A stretch of DNA of 44,788 nucleotides, taken from the NCBI GenBank assembly GCA_026991755.1, contig JALXAX010000151.1, forward strand, positions 1 to 44,788. The letters are read 5' to 3'. Both the position numbers and the translations under genes were made by a program. Shown here in pieces: positions 8,815 to 18,267 of this stretch; the first letter of the stretch is position 1, and every line of letters begins with the position of its first letter. This stretch comes from Thiotrichaceae bacterium (GTDB lineage: Bacteria > Pseudomonadota > Gammaproteobacteria > Thiotrichales > Thiotrichaceae). The notes beneath the pieces are model-generated. The model saw only the letters and a program-made list of their open reading frames with translations, had not been told where the DNA came from and did no database searches.

Positions 8815-9645
8815 ATGAAGTTTTTTAACTATTATCATTATCTTATTGGAACGGTCGCACTCGTTTTGTCAACGAGTTTATTGGCTACCAAACCTATCAG
8901 CATAGGTGCAAACGCCGCACCCTTGAGACTTACCCTTCAGGATAAAACAATAGCCACCGTTTCTATTCAGAACAACAAAATCATTGCCAAGCTACAAAAT
9001 GGCAAACTGCTTACTCTTGTTAATAACGTCAACTACATACCTGAGTATGCAAGGGATATTTGGATTCAAGATTTTAATTTTGATGGCTTTCAGGATATCG
9101 CTGTTACTACACGAGTTAACCCCGTTAGCAATGATCAGAACTATACTATTTTTACTTGGGAAAACCGATTAAAGCACTTCATACCACTGCATTTTGCTAA
9201 CGGCCTAAGCAACCTTGAAATTGCCCCTCATAAAAAACAGGTAACCAGCTCCTATCAAAGCAATGATTTCTGGACTGAGGATACTTACCGTTATAGTAAC
9301 AAACAGCCCTACCTCTATAGTAAATCTATTTTGGTTGCCTCTGATATTTGGCATACAACGGTATACAGCCCTGATCACAGAATTATTCGTAGCCTGGTTT
9401 CAAACGATGGTGAAGTCACCCGCCCTCCTCATCCCGTTTTAATAAAAGTAAGAAACACCGTTCCTTTATATCAACAACCACTACCTTCAACTAAACTTCC
9501 TCTTTCTCTACAGCAAGGAAATGTGGTGACAATTGTTGATTTTAAGCGTGGTCGAGGTCGTTTCTATTGGGTAAGTGTTAGAGCTAATATTAATAATGCG
9601 GTCTTAAAGGGGTGGACATTGCTGTCAAATCTGGTTTCTGGGTAG
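8815..9645 (+). CDS. Secreted protein with FG-GAP-like motif and SH3-like C-terminus
   Basis: Unknown function, 276 residues. A signal peptide (1-24, ending SLLA) is followed by a beta-rich region in which WIQDFNFDGFQDIAVTTR (residues 83-100) is a calcium-binding FG-GAP/VCBS-type loop, as in XAC2610-like proteins. The C-terminal 70 residues (IKVRNTVPLYQQPLPST, LQQGNVVTIVDF, YWVSVRA, GWTLLSNL) look like a bacterial SH3 domain, which often binds peptidoglycan. It is probably periplasmic or surface-exposed. It stands alone between the porin and a repeat. Confidence 0.7.
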   Translation: MKFFNYYHYLIGTVALVLSTSLLATKPISIGANAAPLRLTLQDKTIATVSIQNNKIIAKLQNGKLLTLVNNVNYIPEYARDIWIQDFNFDGFQDIAVTTRVNPVSNDQNYTIFTWENRLKHFIPLHFANGLSNLEIAPHKKQVTSSYQSNDFWTEDTYRYSNKQPYLYSKSILVASDIWHTTVYSPDHRIIRSLVSNDGEVTRPPHPVLIKVRNTVPLYQQPLPSTKLPLSLQQGNVVTIVDFKRGRGRFYWVSVRANINNAVLKGWTLLSNLVSG

Positions 9646-9703
9646 CCCTAAGCCCTAATGTAGCTGTTGTATTTTTGTATAGATGCCGTAGACAGCCAAC
9701 TTC

Positions 9704-9870
9704 AACCTAGAAAGCGCAGTTGGGCGCGAAAAAGACGCGTAAGATATTGGTGTGCATAGTGAAACAGAAAAATTCGTAGTCACCTTATTGGTGATAAGAA
9801 GTTTTTCTGTTTTGCTAGGTGCGCCAATAGCTTGCGTGGACTTTCGTGATCCAACTGAGTTTTCTAGGTT
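9704..9870. repeat. R6 foldback element (copy a, 167 bp) at the 3' end of murJ
   Basis: Inverted ends aacctagaaagcgcagttgg (9704-9723) and the complement of aacctagaaaactcagttgg (9851-9870) differ at three positions, and the arms match imperfectly through to the centre. The right end touches the murJ stop codon (9870-9872). An 113-base partial copy is at 32664-32776. A short open frame across it on the minus strand is a by-product of the repeat. Confidence 0.85.
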
Positions 9871-11423
9871 CAATGAGAAAGCATTCTGCGAAGATTAACA
9901 CCACTAGCCGTCAGTACTAATAAATAAACAACCATCGCTGTCACTACAAGCCCTAACAGAGCGCCCACACGTGACCAAATCAAAGCTGTTTGCCACCAAT
10001 CGTTCTCTGGCATTAAGTAGAGAATGCTCAATGTCATCATCACTACAGCCAAACCGATACGCAACAAATAACTCCAATAGCCCTTATCTATGGTTAATAC
10101 TTTTTCTTTGTGAAGTGTTAAATAAAGCATACTGGCATTCACATATGCCGCCACAGCCACCGCGAGTGCTAAACCTGCATGAGGGCCGATATAGCCAAGT
10201 TTATACCACGGGTAAACGATGACTGCGCTTAGAACAATATTAACAAACACCGAGATAATTCCTATTTTCACGGGCGTTTTAGTATCTTGTCGTGAGTAAA
10301 AACCAGGGGCTAAAACCTTCACCAAAATAAAGGCAGGTAAGCCGAGTGAATAAGTAATAAGGCTCATACTAGCCATCTCCACATCATGCCAGGCATCCGT
10401 ATTGTAGATCACTGTTACTAATATCGGTTTTGCTAAAAGTATCAAACCTACTGTAGCGGGTATTGCCACTAAAATAGCAAGCTTAATTGCCCAGTTCATC
10501 ATGGCATTAAATGATTCAGCATTGGTGTTAGCATAATCCTTCGAGAGTTTAGGTAGAATAACAACACCTAGTGCTACACCAAATAAGGCCAATGGGAACT
10601 CGATAAAGCGATCAGAGCTATACAACCAAGAGATAAAACCTTCACCTAATAAAGAAGCAATAACCGTATTGAGCAATAAATTAACTTGCGCTACGGATGA
10701 CCCAAAAAGTGCAGGAGTCATCAGCTTTAATACTTTCTTAACACCTTCATGTCCACGCTTATAGCGAAACTTTGGGATCATCCCTAAACGATATAAAGCA
10801 GGTAGTTGGAAGGCTAATTGTGCAATCCCCCCCATAAACACCCCCCATGCGACGGCTGTTATCGGCTCATCAAAGTATGGGGAAAAAAACACCATACTAA
10901 TAATCATTACCACATTAAGTAATACAGGTGTAAATGCAGGAATCGCAAACTTACCCCATGTATTTAAAATACTACTTGCTAATGCGGATAGTGATATAAA
11001 GAAAATATAGGGAAAAGTAATACGCAGCAAAGAAGCTGCCAACTCAGGCTCCGCACCTGCTTTAGTTTGAAAGCCAGGTGCAAAAACCATCATTAATAAT
11101 GGAGCAGCGATAACGCCAATCACACTAATAACAAATAATATTAATGCAAGCGTAGTCGCAACATGATCAAGCAAATCATGCAGCGCTTCTTTGCTTTTAG
11201 TTTCTTTATATTCAGCAAGAACAGGAACAAAGGCTAATGAGAATGCGCCTTCAGCAACAAATCGTCGGAGTAAATTAGGAATTTTATTAGCCGCTAAGAA
11301 TGCGTCTGTTGCACCGCCAACTGGAAATAAATGGAACAGTACCATATCGCGCACTAAACCCAATATGCGCGATATCATCGTCATTGCGCTGATAGCAGCG
11401 CTTGATTTTAATAAGCTCGCCAT
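9870..11423 (-). CDS. murJ: Lipid II flippase MurJ (MviN)
   Basis: Inner-membrane flippase of the MOP superfamily that moves lipid II outward for peptidoglycan synthesis. The N-terminus SAAISAMTMISRILGLVRDMV and the loop GGATDAFLAANKIPNLLRRF are diagnostic, as is the downstream FVPVLAEYKE. About 14 hydrophobic segments can be counted over 517 residues, the usual length (about 510). It follows the patatin-like gene by three bases with no clear ribosome site, so it is probably translated by coupling. The stop codon overlaps the end of an R6 repeat by one base. Confidence 0.96.
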   Translation of the reverse strand: MASLLKSSAAISAMTMISRILGLVRDMVLFHLFPVGGATDAFLAANKIPNLLRRFVAEGAFSLAFVPVLAEYKETKSKEALHDLLDHVATTLALILFVISVIGVIAAPLLMMVFAPGFQTKAGAEPELAASLLRITFPYIFFISLSALASSILNTWGKFAIPAFTPVLLNVVMIISMVFFSPYFDEPITAVAWGVFMGGIAQLAFQLPALYRLGMIPKFRYKRGHEGVKKVLKLMTPALFGSSVAQVNLLLNTVIASLLGEGFISWLYSSDRFIEFPLALFGVALGVVILPKLSKDYANTNAESFNAMMNWAIKLAILVAIPATVGLILLAKPILVTVIYNTDAWHDVEMASMSLITYSLGLPAFILVKVLAPGFYSRQDTKTPVKIGIISVFVNIVLSAVIVYPWYKLGYIGPHAGLALAVAVAAYVNASMLYLTLHKEKVLTIDKGYWSYLLRIGLAVVMMTLSILYLMPENDWWQTALIWSRVGALLGLVVTAMVVYLLVLTASGVNLRRMLSH

Positions 11424-11426
11424 GTC

Positions 11427-12779
11427 TTAGTGCAAGCTTTTCAACATGTTCTGCACTTGTTTTGAGTTGCGCAATAAAGACCGACCCGCTTTTATTAGCT
11501 GATCTACTTTATCATCAGGCAACTCTAGCGAGGTTTCTAGTAAAGAAAGTTCTTCTGACTCTTTCGATGAGAGTTGATTAAAATTGAGTTCAGCCATTTG
11601 TATATCTATTTCTGCACAACGAGGTGAATGAGTTTCAGCACAGCGCCCTTTTTTTACTTGTTCTTCCCAAACAGAAAAACGTCTTTTCAATAGTGCTAAT
11701 GTGGTCTGATTATAGCGCCTTGATTGTATCGTTGTCACGGCACCTAATGTAGTACTTGTGCCAGGTGATACCCGCCTCTTCCCAATACTTGGTGGAATAG
11801 CATCAGAAGCATTAACAATAATGAACATCACTTTATGATTTTTAGTGATGTGAGTACTTTTCATTAAGTGCCAGAAATTATTGTCAGCTTCCTCCACCAA
11901 ATGAATCAAAGAACGGATACCCAGGTTATCAACGACACCTCCATCGACCAGATGTAAAAACGACTGGAATCGTCTACCCACTTTATTCGGAGCAACGTTA
12001 GTCTCTACAGCACAATTCCCAGAATAGTTTTTCATAACTATAGGCGAAAACACCACGGGGACTGCTGAAGAAGCAACAACAGCCCGGCCTACAGGGTAGT
12101 TACTGATGTTTGAACAGAGTCGTTGAAAATTCTTTTTAGTAAAGGAGAAACCGCGGCCTGATGCCAGGTCTGTCGCATTAATCACGATCCTTGGTCCATC
12201 TCTGCGCATATCGGTATAACGCTTATTACCGAAGATCGTATCTGCATAATAATCAGCAGCAAGATCACTACGCTCATAGAGAGAAGGAGCTAGCTTGAGC
12301 CAATTGGAGGGAGAGAACAGCAAATATTTAATCAAACTACTCTGTACGGGACGTTTTAGGAAACGTGCTTCAAAATCTCTAAAAATACGTTTGCCATACA
12401 AGCCATAATAAGCTGCTGTAAAACTACCACCCGAAACTGAGGAGATTAAATCAACTTCATCCAGCATGGTTCTAGTGTTTTTATTTGAGTGGTTAGATGG
12501 CTCTGTCATAGCTGAAGCATGACTAGGGATGCTTTCTAACTCTTTTAAAACGCCATAAGAGAATGCAGCAGCGCGTGTCCCACCACCTGAAAAGGTAAGT
12601 ATAAGAGTGAAGTCTTCAGATTTTTTAGTTGCAGGGGAAACGCTGAGAAGGTTCTTTCTCTTAGCGTTGGATTTATGGGGATGTGCCTTTAAAGGTTCAT
12701 TTAAGGGCGGCAACCCAGCAAGGCTGCTACAACCCGTGACTGAAAGAAATAAACCTAAGATAATAAGATACTTGAACAT
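11427..12779 (-). CDS. Patatin-like phospholipase, lipoprotein
   Basis: Putative serine lipid acyl hydrolase. The signal peptide ends in the lipobox VTGC (C17), so the protein is lipid-anchored in the envelope. The patatin features are in order: oxyanion glycine loop FSGGGTRAAA (63-72), nucleophile S116 in SSVSGGS, and the dyad aspartate D279 in LVDGGVVDN. The elbow has serine instead of the first glycine of GxSxG, which is seen in related bacterial patatins. It has 450 residues. Gene order with murJ (three-base gap) suggests co-transcription; the functional link is unknown. Confidence 0.85.
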   Translation of the reverse strand: MFKYLIILGLFLSVTGCSSLAGLPPLNEPLKAHPHKSNAKRKNLLSVSPATKKSEDFTLILTFSGGGTRAAAFSYGVLKELESIPSHASAMTEPSNHSNKNTRTMLDEVDLISSVSGGSFTAAYYGLYGKRIFRDFEARFLKRPVQSSLIKYLLFSPSNWLKLAPSLYERSDLAADYYADTIFGNKRYTDMRRDGPRIVINATDLASGRGFSFTKKNFQRLCSNISNYPVGRAVVASSAVPVVFSPIVMKNYSGNCAVETNVAPNKVGRRFQSFLHLVDGGVVDNLGIRSLIHLVEEADNNFWHLMKSTHITKNHKVMFIIVNASDAIPPSIGKRRVSPGTSTTLGAVTTIQSRRYNQTTLALLKRRFSVWEEQVKKGRCAETHSPRCAEIDIQMAELNFNQLSSKESEELSLLETSLELPDDKVDQLIKAGRSLLRNSKQVQNMLKSLH

Positions 12780-12850
12780 AGTTGCTATAATACCGCTTAA
12801 TGAAAAAGGGTTTCGTTCTATTTTTTAGCACTTATGGGGGCTCTATTACT

Positions 12851-13121
12851 CTAGTACTCCAACAAGTTAGGTTTGATGAATACAGCGAGTCAGGAAGCGG
12901 TTAGCCGCTAGGCGCGCCTTGCAGTGAATGGTTGTTCCCTTCACAAAAGGCGCAACAACGTGGATGACCGCTTCCTGACTCGCCCGAAGTGAGCAACCCA
13001 AAGCGTTCAATACTGCGTTATGGGTCTTGCCAAGGGAACTACCATTGCCTGCAACCCATGCCTTATCTTGAGCGCTTTGGATTGCTCTGTATCCATCAAA
13101 CCTAAGTTGTTGGAGTACTAG
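12851..13121 (+). repeat. R2 multi-hairpin element (copy a, 271 bp)
   Basis: The ends are inverted: ctagtactccaacaagttag at the left and its near-exact complement at the right, about 28 matching bases. Inside are two long hairpins. One has the perfect 17-base arms gcgagtcaggaagcggt (12885-12901) and 12967-12983. The other has 20-base arms with two mismatches (12991-13010 and 13068-13087). An identical-length copy in the opposite orientation is at 19461-19731. With the abutting R1a element it fills the gap between the patatin gene and ccmI. Confidence 0.9.
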
Positions 13122-13281
13122 GGCATCTCTATTAATTCTGGTCGGAGTTGCTGTGAGATAGAATTTGTTAGATTTTTGATAGAAAAGTTAGCAATAGCCG
13201 TAGCTATTGGTCACTTTTATAGCGAAAATATAGCAGGTTCTAGCCTCAGCAAAACGAACCATGAATTAATAGAGGTGCCCT
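13120..13281 (+). repeat. R1 foldback element (copy a, 162 bp)
   Basis: The ends are agggcatctctattaattc and the complement of agggcacctctattaattc. The two halves are complementary along most of their length, with the centre at ttagcaatagccgtagctat. It directly abuts R2 copy a and ends 30 bases from the ccmI stop. It is nearly identical to 32880-33041. Confidence 0.9.
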
Positions 13282-13310
13282 CTAGACGGAATTCCTGTGA
13301 GCTAACAAAA

Positions 13311-14609
13311 TTACTTTACGATCGCATTGATAATAAGGTCAACCTTCTCACCTAAAGTAACGGGGCTTTTTTCAACAAACAAGTCACCTGCACTTTTAGT
13401 CGGTGTACCACTTACTGATATTCTTGCGCCTACAGTAACTTGATCAAATCCAGATAGTTTCAGCTGAGGCATCATTGCCATCGAATCATCCAGTGACAAC
13501 TGGATAGGTAAATCCTTAACTTGTTTACGCACAGCTGCTAATGGCATGGGTGGCCCTGTAACTGCTTTTGCATAGATAAATACGGTCTGCTCTGGGCTGG
13601 CTTTAGACTTTAATTCGTCTGCAATATCGATACTTACTGTAATAGATTTAGTGGCAACCTGGTTATTAGGTTTATCTGCAGAAGCAGAGCTAGTACTATT
13701 TTTTGCTACGGACGAACCCGCTAAAGTGGCTGCTGACACACCTTTAGCTTCAGCTATTAACTGTAGAACTTCTTTTTCTTCATCAGAACCCGCTGTTAAT
13801 TTAGATAGCACCTTTTCCCAAAACGCGATAGCTTCTGTTTTTGCTCCCCTTTGCCTAGCTGACATACCTGCAAGCCAAAGACCCATCAAATTATCAGGCT
13901 CTATTTCCAAGGCTTTAGTAATATATTCCTCAGGCTTTCCTTGTAGGTTCCCCTCTTTACTAGTTGCCAAGGCATCGGCCATTTGCAACATAACCGAAGG
14001 ATCTTGTTTTAATGACAAGGCTTGTTCATAGGCTTTTACAGCATCTGAAGGCTTATTAATGATCATGTAAGAACGACCTAACATCGACCAGCCTGTGAAG
14101 TCGTTAGGCTCTTTTTGAAGTCGTTTGGCCAACTTATCGACCATTTGCACCATGCTAAGTTTAGATTTTTTTGACTGGGCTTTCTTTGCAGCAGCCGTAG
14201 CAGGAGTGCCAGCTCTGGCTGCTGAGCTTTCAAGAATAGCCTCTGGCTTACCTAGCTTTAAATACAAACCTGTAGCCAGTAACGGTACAAATAAAGCAAC
14301 AATCAGCACTGTTGCCTTTGAATGTAATTGATTAGAAGCGGCATTACTGCTGTCTTCAGCATCATCAAGATCACTATAAAGCGCTTCTTCTAACTCTTCT
14401 TTAGCTTGTTGGTAGGTTTCTTTTTCTAATCCACCTTCTTTAAACTCAACTTCTAACTCTGCAAGTTGTGACTTGGTGATACTAATATTCTGAGCACGAC
14501 GGTCATCAATGATATCAGTGGGTTTGCGTAATAATGGCGGTAAGAGAAAAGCCAAAGCAAGCAAAAACAGTAGGATAGAAAATATCCAAAATAATAGATC
14601 AGGATTCAT
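13311..14609 (-). CDS. ccmI: Cytochrome c maturation protein CcmI (CycH)
   Basis: Apocytochrome c chaperone of the CcmFHI haem-ligation complex in the inner membrane and periplasm. Two N-terminal transmembrane segments (about 5-26 and 98-118) enclose a cytoplasmic loop with a leucine-zipper-like stretch (SQLAELEVEFKEGGLEKETY). TPR repeats follow (FTGWSMLGRSYMIINKPSDA, about residues 170-265), and a separate C-terminal domain of about 100 residues (VSIDIADELKSKASPEQTVF) resembles the CcmI periplasmic beta domain. 432 residues. It is the last ccm gene, six bases after ccmH. Confidence 0.93.
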   Translation of the reverse strand: MNPDLLFWIFSILLFLLALAFLLPPLLRKPTDIIDDRRAQNISITKSQLAELEVEFKEGGLEKETYQQAKEELEEALYSDLDDAEDSSNAASNQLHSKATVLIVALFVPLLATGLYLKLGKPEAILESSAARAGTPATAAAKKAQSKKSKLSMVQMVDKLAKRLQKEPNDFTGWSMLGRSYMIINKPSDAVKAYEQALSLKQDPSVMLQMADALATSKEGNLQGKPEEYITKALEIEPDNLMGLWLAGMSARQRGAKTEAIAFWEKVLSKLTAGSDEEKEVLQLIAEAKGVSAATLAGSSVAKNSTSSASADKPNNQVATKSITVSIDIADELKSKASPEQTVFIYAKAVTGPPMPLAAVRKQVKDLPIQLSLDDSMAMMPQLKLSGFDQVTVGARISVSGTPTKSAGDLFVEKSPVTLGEKVDLIINAIVK

Positions 14610-14614
14610 AACGG

Positions 14615-15106
14615 TTAGTCCTCACCTTCTGATTCTAGAAGTTTACGTATATCTTCTCGTTTACTTTTATCCAATTGAGGGGCTTCCTTTTTCTTATCTT
14701 TATTCTTTCGAGTCACCATGAGGAGAATCACTAATCCAAGCCCGAGCATAACAAAGGGGCCAAACCAAAGTAACCATGTGCTTTTCTTAACCGGTGGTTT
14801 GTACAATACAAAATCACCATAGCGAGCGATTAAAAAATCTTTAACTTCCTTCTCGCCCAGTTTTTTAACCGTTATCATTTCATAGACCTCATCACGTAGG
14901 TCTTTCGCCAGGTCAGCATTGGATGCGGCCAAGTTTTCATTTTGACAAACGAGACAACGTAACTCGAACATTAATTGGTTATAGAGAACTTCTTGTTCTT
15001 TATTATCAAATTCACGTACTTCAATGCCCGACCATGCAGTACTTGTAAGAACGGTTAACAGCAAACCAACCATAAAAGTCAGTAGTTTTTTATTCATATA
15101 GTCCAT
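14615..15106 (-). CDS. ccmH: Cytochrome c maturation protein CcmH (CycL)
   Basis: Periplasm-facing thioredoxin-like subunit that reduces or holds the apocytochrome CxxCH motif before haem attachment. The redox motif is C51/C54 in LRCLVCQNENLAASNADLA. A signal/anchor segment lies at residues 8-25 and a C-terminal transmembrane helix near 108-130 (LLWFGPFVMLGLGLVILLMV). At 163 residues it is the short form (no fused CcmI/TPR part). The ATG at 15106 has gaggg seven bases upstream; an alternative ATG three codons later is less well placed. It follows ccmG by three bases. Confidence 0.95.
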   Translation of the reverse strand: MDYMNKKLLTFMVGLLLTVLTSTAWSGIEVREFDNKEQEVLYNQLMFELRCLVCQNENLAASNADLAKDLRDEVYEMITVKKLGEKEVKDFLIARYGDFVLYKPPVKKSTWLLWFGPFVMLGLGLVILLMVTRKNKDKKKEAPQLDKSKREDIRKLLESEGED

Positions 15107-15109
15107 ATC

Positions 15110-15658
15110 TTATCCCTCTTCTGCACGTAGTTGTGTAATAAGAGGGACGAGTTTCTCATCGATATTTTTTTGGTTAAGAGGGCCTGTGAATTTATAACGA
15201 ATAATACCTTTCTTATCGACCACAAAGCTTTCGGGTACACCATAGACACCCCAGTTAATACCGGTTCTACCATCAGCATCTACCGCTATTTTGCTATAAG
15301 GATTACCAAATTGTACTAACCAGCGTTTAGCGGCATCACCATATTCTTCAGTACCATAATCTTTGTAATTAAGACCTAACACATCAACGCCATCTTTCTT
15401 AACGAAGTTAGTAACCACTTTATGTTCCGCACGACAAGATACACACCATGAAGCCCACACATTAAGCACCCATACTTTTCCTTTCATATCTTCGGGTGAT
15501 ATTTTCTCGTCTTCCTTATAAAGCTGAGGCAGGCTAAAAGCAGGTGCAGGCTTCCCTACCAATGGTGAAGGAATCTCACGAGGGTTAAGACTTAGGCCTT
15601 TCCACAGTAAGACCACTAATGCGAGAAAAACTACGAGAGGAATTAAATAACGGCTCAT
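15110..15658 (-). CDS. ccmG: Thiol:disulfide interchange protein CcmG (DsbE)
   Basis: Membrane-anchored periplasmic thioredoxin that keeps apocytochrome c cysteines reduced for haem ligation. One N-terminal anchor (residues 3-20) is followed by the thioredoxin fold with active site C72/C75 in NVWASWCVSCRAEH. The family acidic motif region GVYGVPESFVVDKKG is present (cis-proline in GVPE). 182 residues, normal. It overlaps the end of ccmF by four bases. Confidence 0.95.
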   Translation of the reverse strand: MSRYLIPLVVFLALVVLLWKGLSLNPREIPSPLVGKPAPAFSLPQLYKEDEKISPEDMKGKVWVLNVWASWCVSCRAEHKVVTNFVKKDGVDVLGLNYKDYGTEEYGDAAKRWLVQFGNPYSKIAVDADGRTGINWGVYGVPESFVVDKKGIIRYKFTGPLNQKNIDEKLVPLITQLRAEEG

Positions 15659-17616
15659 GCGTAAACTTCCTTATTACTAGTTTTTTGTGAAGTCGTTTGA
15701 GCCTTTTTACTTAACCGACGATAGCGTTTGTCAAAGGCCGCAAACAAACCACCTAACCCCATCAGAATGGCACCTAACCAAACCCAGCGTACAAAAGGTT
15801 TGTATTGAACGCGTAAACTCCATGCGCCGTTACTGCCTAATGGCTCGCCTAAAGCAACGAATAAATCACGGAAAATACCTGCATCTATACCGGCTTCGGT
15901 CATCGGCATGGTCTGTATTCGATAGGTTCGTTTTTCAGGATTTAACACAGCTACGCTCGCTTTATCACGCGTAATATCAATGGTGCCACGATAAGCTGTG
16001 TAGTTAGGCCCTTGGCTATCTTTAACACCCAAAAAGGTGAATTGATAACCGCCTAACTCATAGCTTTCATTAGGTGCTAATCGCACATCTTTTTCTACGT
16101 TATATACTGATACCAGGGTAATACCCGTAAAACTAACGGCTAAACCAATATGGCCTAGCAATGCACCCCAGCTTGTACCTGACAACTTAAACGGTGATCT
16201 TTTTTGTTTAATAACCCACATCAGCGCTGTAAAGGCTATCCAACTAGAGATTAATAAGCCCATCAATGACAAACCTGAAAACTCAGGGGCAAACACCAGA
16301 GGTAAAATAATCGCAGCGACTAATGCGAAGATAAGTGGCAGCCAAACAATGCCCCACAATCTTGAAAAACTGTCTTTCTTCCAACGCATCAACAAACCGA
16401 AGCCCATTACTATGGCTAGTACGACACCGAGAGGCACCATAATAAAGTTAAAGTAAGGGGGGCCAACCGATATCTTCCCTATCGCTAAAGCATCTGTAAT
16501 TAAGGGAAATAAAGTACCTAATAAAACAGCGCAAGCCATAACGACTAGAATAATATTATTGGCTAATAAGCCTGATTCTCTAGACACCAGTTCAAACGTC
16601 GCATTAGAGGCAAACTTAGGTGCTCGGATACTAAACAGCACCAGTGAAATACCAATAACTAAGAGTAAGAAGACTAAAATAAATAAGCCACGTTCGGGGT
16701 CACTAGCAAAGGAATGTACTGATGTCAGCACACCAGAACGCACTAGGAATGTACCCAATAAACTTAAAGAGAAAGCACCCACTGCCAATAACACTGTCCA
16801 CGCTTTGAACATGCCGCGCTTTTCAGTAATAACGAGAGAATGCATTAATGCAGTACCGACTAACCAAGGCATTAATGAAGCATTTTCAACAGGATCCCAG
16901 AACCACCAGCCGCCCCAACCTAATTCGTAGTAAGCCCACCAGCTCCCTAATGCAATACCGATAGTAAGAAAAACCCATGCAATGTTAGTCCAGGGTCTTG
17001 CCCATCTCGCCCAAGCAACATCAAGCTTACCCCCAATCATAGCCGCAACCGCAAAGGCATAGGCTACTGAGAATCCGACATACCCCATATAAAGCATGGG
17101 CGGATGTATCGCCAAACCTACATCCTGTAATAAAGGATTAAGGTCACGACCATCTGCTTGCATCGGGATACGATCAAAGGGGTTAGAAGTAATTAACAGG
17201 AATAAGAAAAAGCCAACTGCAATCAAACCTAAAACACTCAATACACGAGACAGCATCACCGCAGGAATACTACGACTAAATAAAGCAACCGCTAGTGTCC
17301 AGGTTGATAATATGAATCCCCATAATAATAAAGAGCCTTCGTGTGCTCCCCATACTGCTGAGACTTTAAAAAGTAGTGGCAATGCTGAGTTAGACGTCGT
17401 CGCAACATAGCGAACTGAAAAATCATCGGTTACAAAGGCGTACACCAAACAACCAAAAGAGAAAGCCATAAACACCCACTGAGCATAGCTGGCAGGTCTT
17501 GCAAAAGCCATGTAACTGGAGTTGCCACGAAAAGTACCATAGAGCGGGATTAAACCCAGCATTACTGAAATCGCTAACGCAATGATCAGCGACATTTGTC
17601 CTAGTTCAGGTATCAT
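15655..17616 (-). CDS. ccmF: Cytochrome c haem lyase subunit CcmF
   Basis: Large multi-spanning haem-handling protein of the System I synthetase; it accepts haem from holo-CcmE and ligates it with CcmH and CcmI. The haem-handling WWD motif is GWGGWWFWDPVENASLMPW (residues 233-251). Conserved histidines occur in VWGAHEGSLLLWG (H92) and AIHPPMLYMGY (H171). 653 residues with about 15 hydrophobic helices, matching the family. Its start codon shares one base with the ccmE stop. Confidence 0.97.
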   Translation of the reverse strand: MIPELGQMSLIIALAISVMLGLIPLYGTFRGNSSYMAFARPASYAQWVFMAFSFGCLVYAFVTDDFSVRYVATTSNSALPLLFKVSAVWGAHEGSLLLWGFILSTWTLAVALFSRSIPAVMLSRVLSVLGLIAVGFFLFLLITSNPFDRIPMQADGRDLNPLLQDVGLAIHPPMLYMGYVGFSVAYAFAVAAMIGGKLDVAWARWARPWTNIAWVFLTIGIALGSWWAYYELGWGGWWFWDPVENASLMPWLVGTALMHSLVITEKRGMFKAWTVLLAVGAFSLSLLGTFLVRSGVLTSVHSFASDPERGLFILVFLLLVIGISLVLFSIRAPKFASNATFELVSRESGLLANNIILVVMACAVLLGTLFPLITDALAIGKISVGPPYFNFIMVPLGVVLAIVMGFGLLMRWKKDSFSRLWGIVWLPLIFALVAAIILPLVFAPEFSGLSLMGLLISSWIAFTALMWVIKQKRSPFKLSGTSWGALLGHIGLAVSFTGITLVSVYNVEKDVRLAPNESYELGGYQFTFLGVKDSQGPNYTAYRGTIDITRDKASVAVLNPEKRTYRIQTMPMTEAGIDAGIFRDLFVALGEPLGSNGAWSLRVQYKPFVRWVWLGAILMGLGGLFAAFDKRYRRLSKKAQTTSQKTSNKEVYA

Positions 17617-18131
17617 TACTGCGTAGCCTCTTTTGTCTGCGTCGCTGGTTTCTGTATAGCTGCTTTACTACCATCAATCTGAGCATTCCTGGCAGCATTC
17701 GCCTTCTCAACATTTTCCATATTTAATGAATCCTTCACTTCTTTCGGCATATAACTAGGATCATGTTTGGCAAGCACTTCTTCAGCAACAAATCGTCCTG
17801 ATGCATCCAGTTTTCCTTTAGTAACCGCAGACTGTTTTTCTTTAAATAAATCAGGAAGAATCCCTGAATAGTGAACCGTAACATCCGAGGTGTAATCAGT
17901 TAGTACAAACTCCACATCAAGACTACCTTCATCACGCTTGAGGCTGCCTTCGCGCACCATGCCGCCTAAACGAAATAATTCACCTTTTTTTACTTCACCC
18001 GCCATGACTTTAGTCGGTGTGAGGTAATAATTTAAGTTACCTCGTAGCGCAGTGATAATAAGTGCAGATGCTCCTGCCACGCCTAGTACTCCAATAAGCA
18101 CTAGTACTAATCTTTTCTGTCTTGCTTTCAT
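17616..18131 (-). CDS. ccmE: Cytochrome c maturation haem chaperone CcmE
   Basis: Periplasmic chaperone that binds haem covalently on one histidine and delivers it to CcmF. The haem-attachment histidine is H123 in VLAKHDPSYMPKEV, with Y127 as the expected iron ligand. A single N-terminal membrane anchor spans residues 6-27, followed by the OB-fold (GELFRLGGMVREGSLKR, VEFVLTD). The tail after residue 131 is flexible. 171 residues. Upstream a 302-base gap separates it from ccmD, which is unusual inside this operon. Confidence 0.96.
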   Translation of the reverse strand: MKARQKRLVLVLIGVLGVAGASALIITALRGNLNYYLTPTKVMAGEVKKGELFRLGGMVREGSLKRDEGSLDVEFVLTDYTSDVTVHYSGILPDLFKEKQSAVTKGKLDASGRFVAEEVLAKHDPSYMPKEVKDSLNMENVEKANAARNAQIDGSKAAIQKPATQTKEATQ

Positions 18132-18267
18132 TGCTTGCCTTTATTTATGGTTCTATTCTTGTCGGGATAATAATATATAAACAGCTACTTAGCGTCTTTA
18201 CTTACATCTCTCTCGTTTTCTCAACAGCCTATTACACCACTATAGACATTCACTAAAATAGTTTCCC

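Noticed and set aside
9655-9873. 72-residue frame downstream of murJ
   Set aside because: It is the R6 element read in one frame; the similar peptide at 32700 comes from the other R6 copy.
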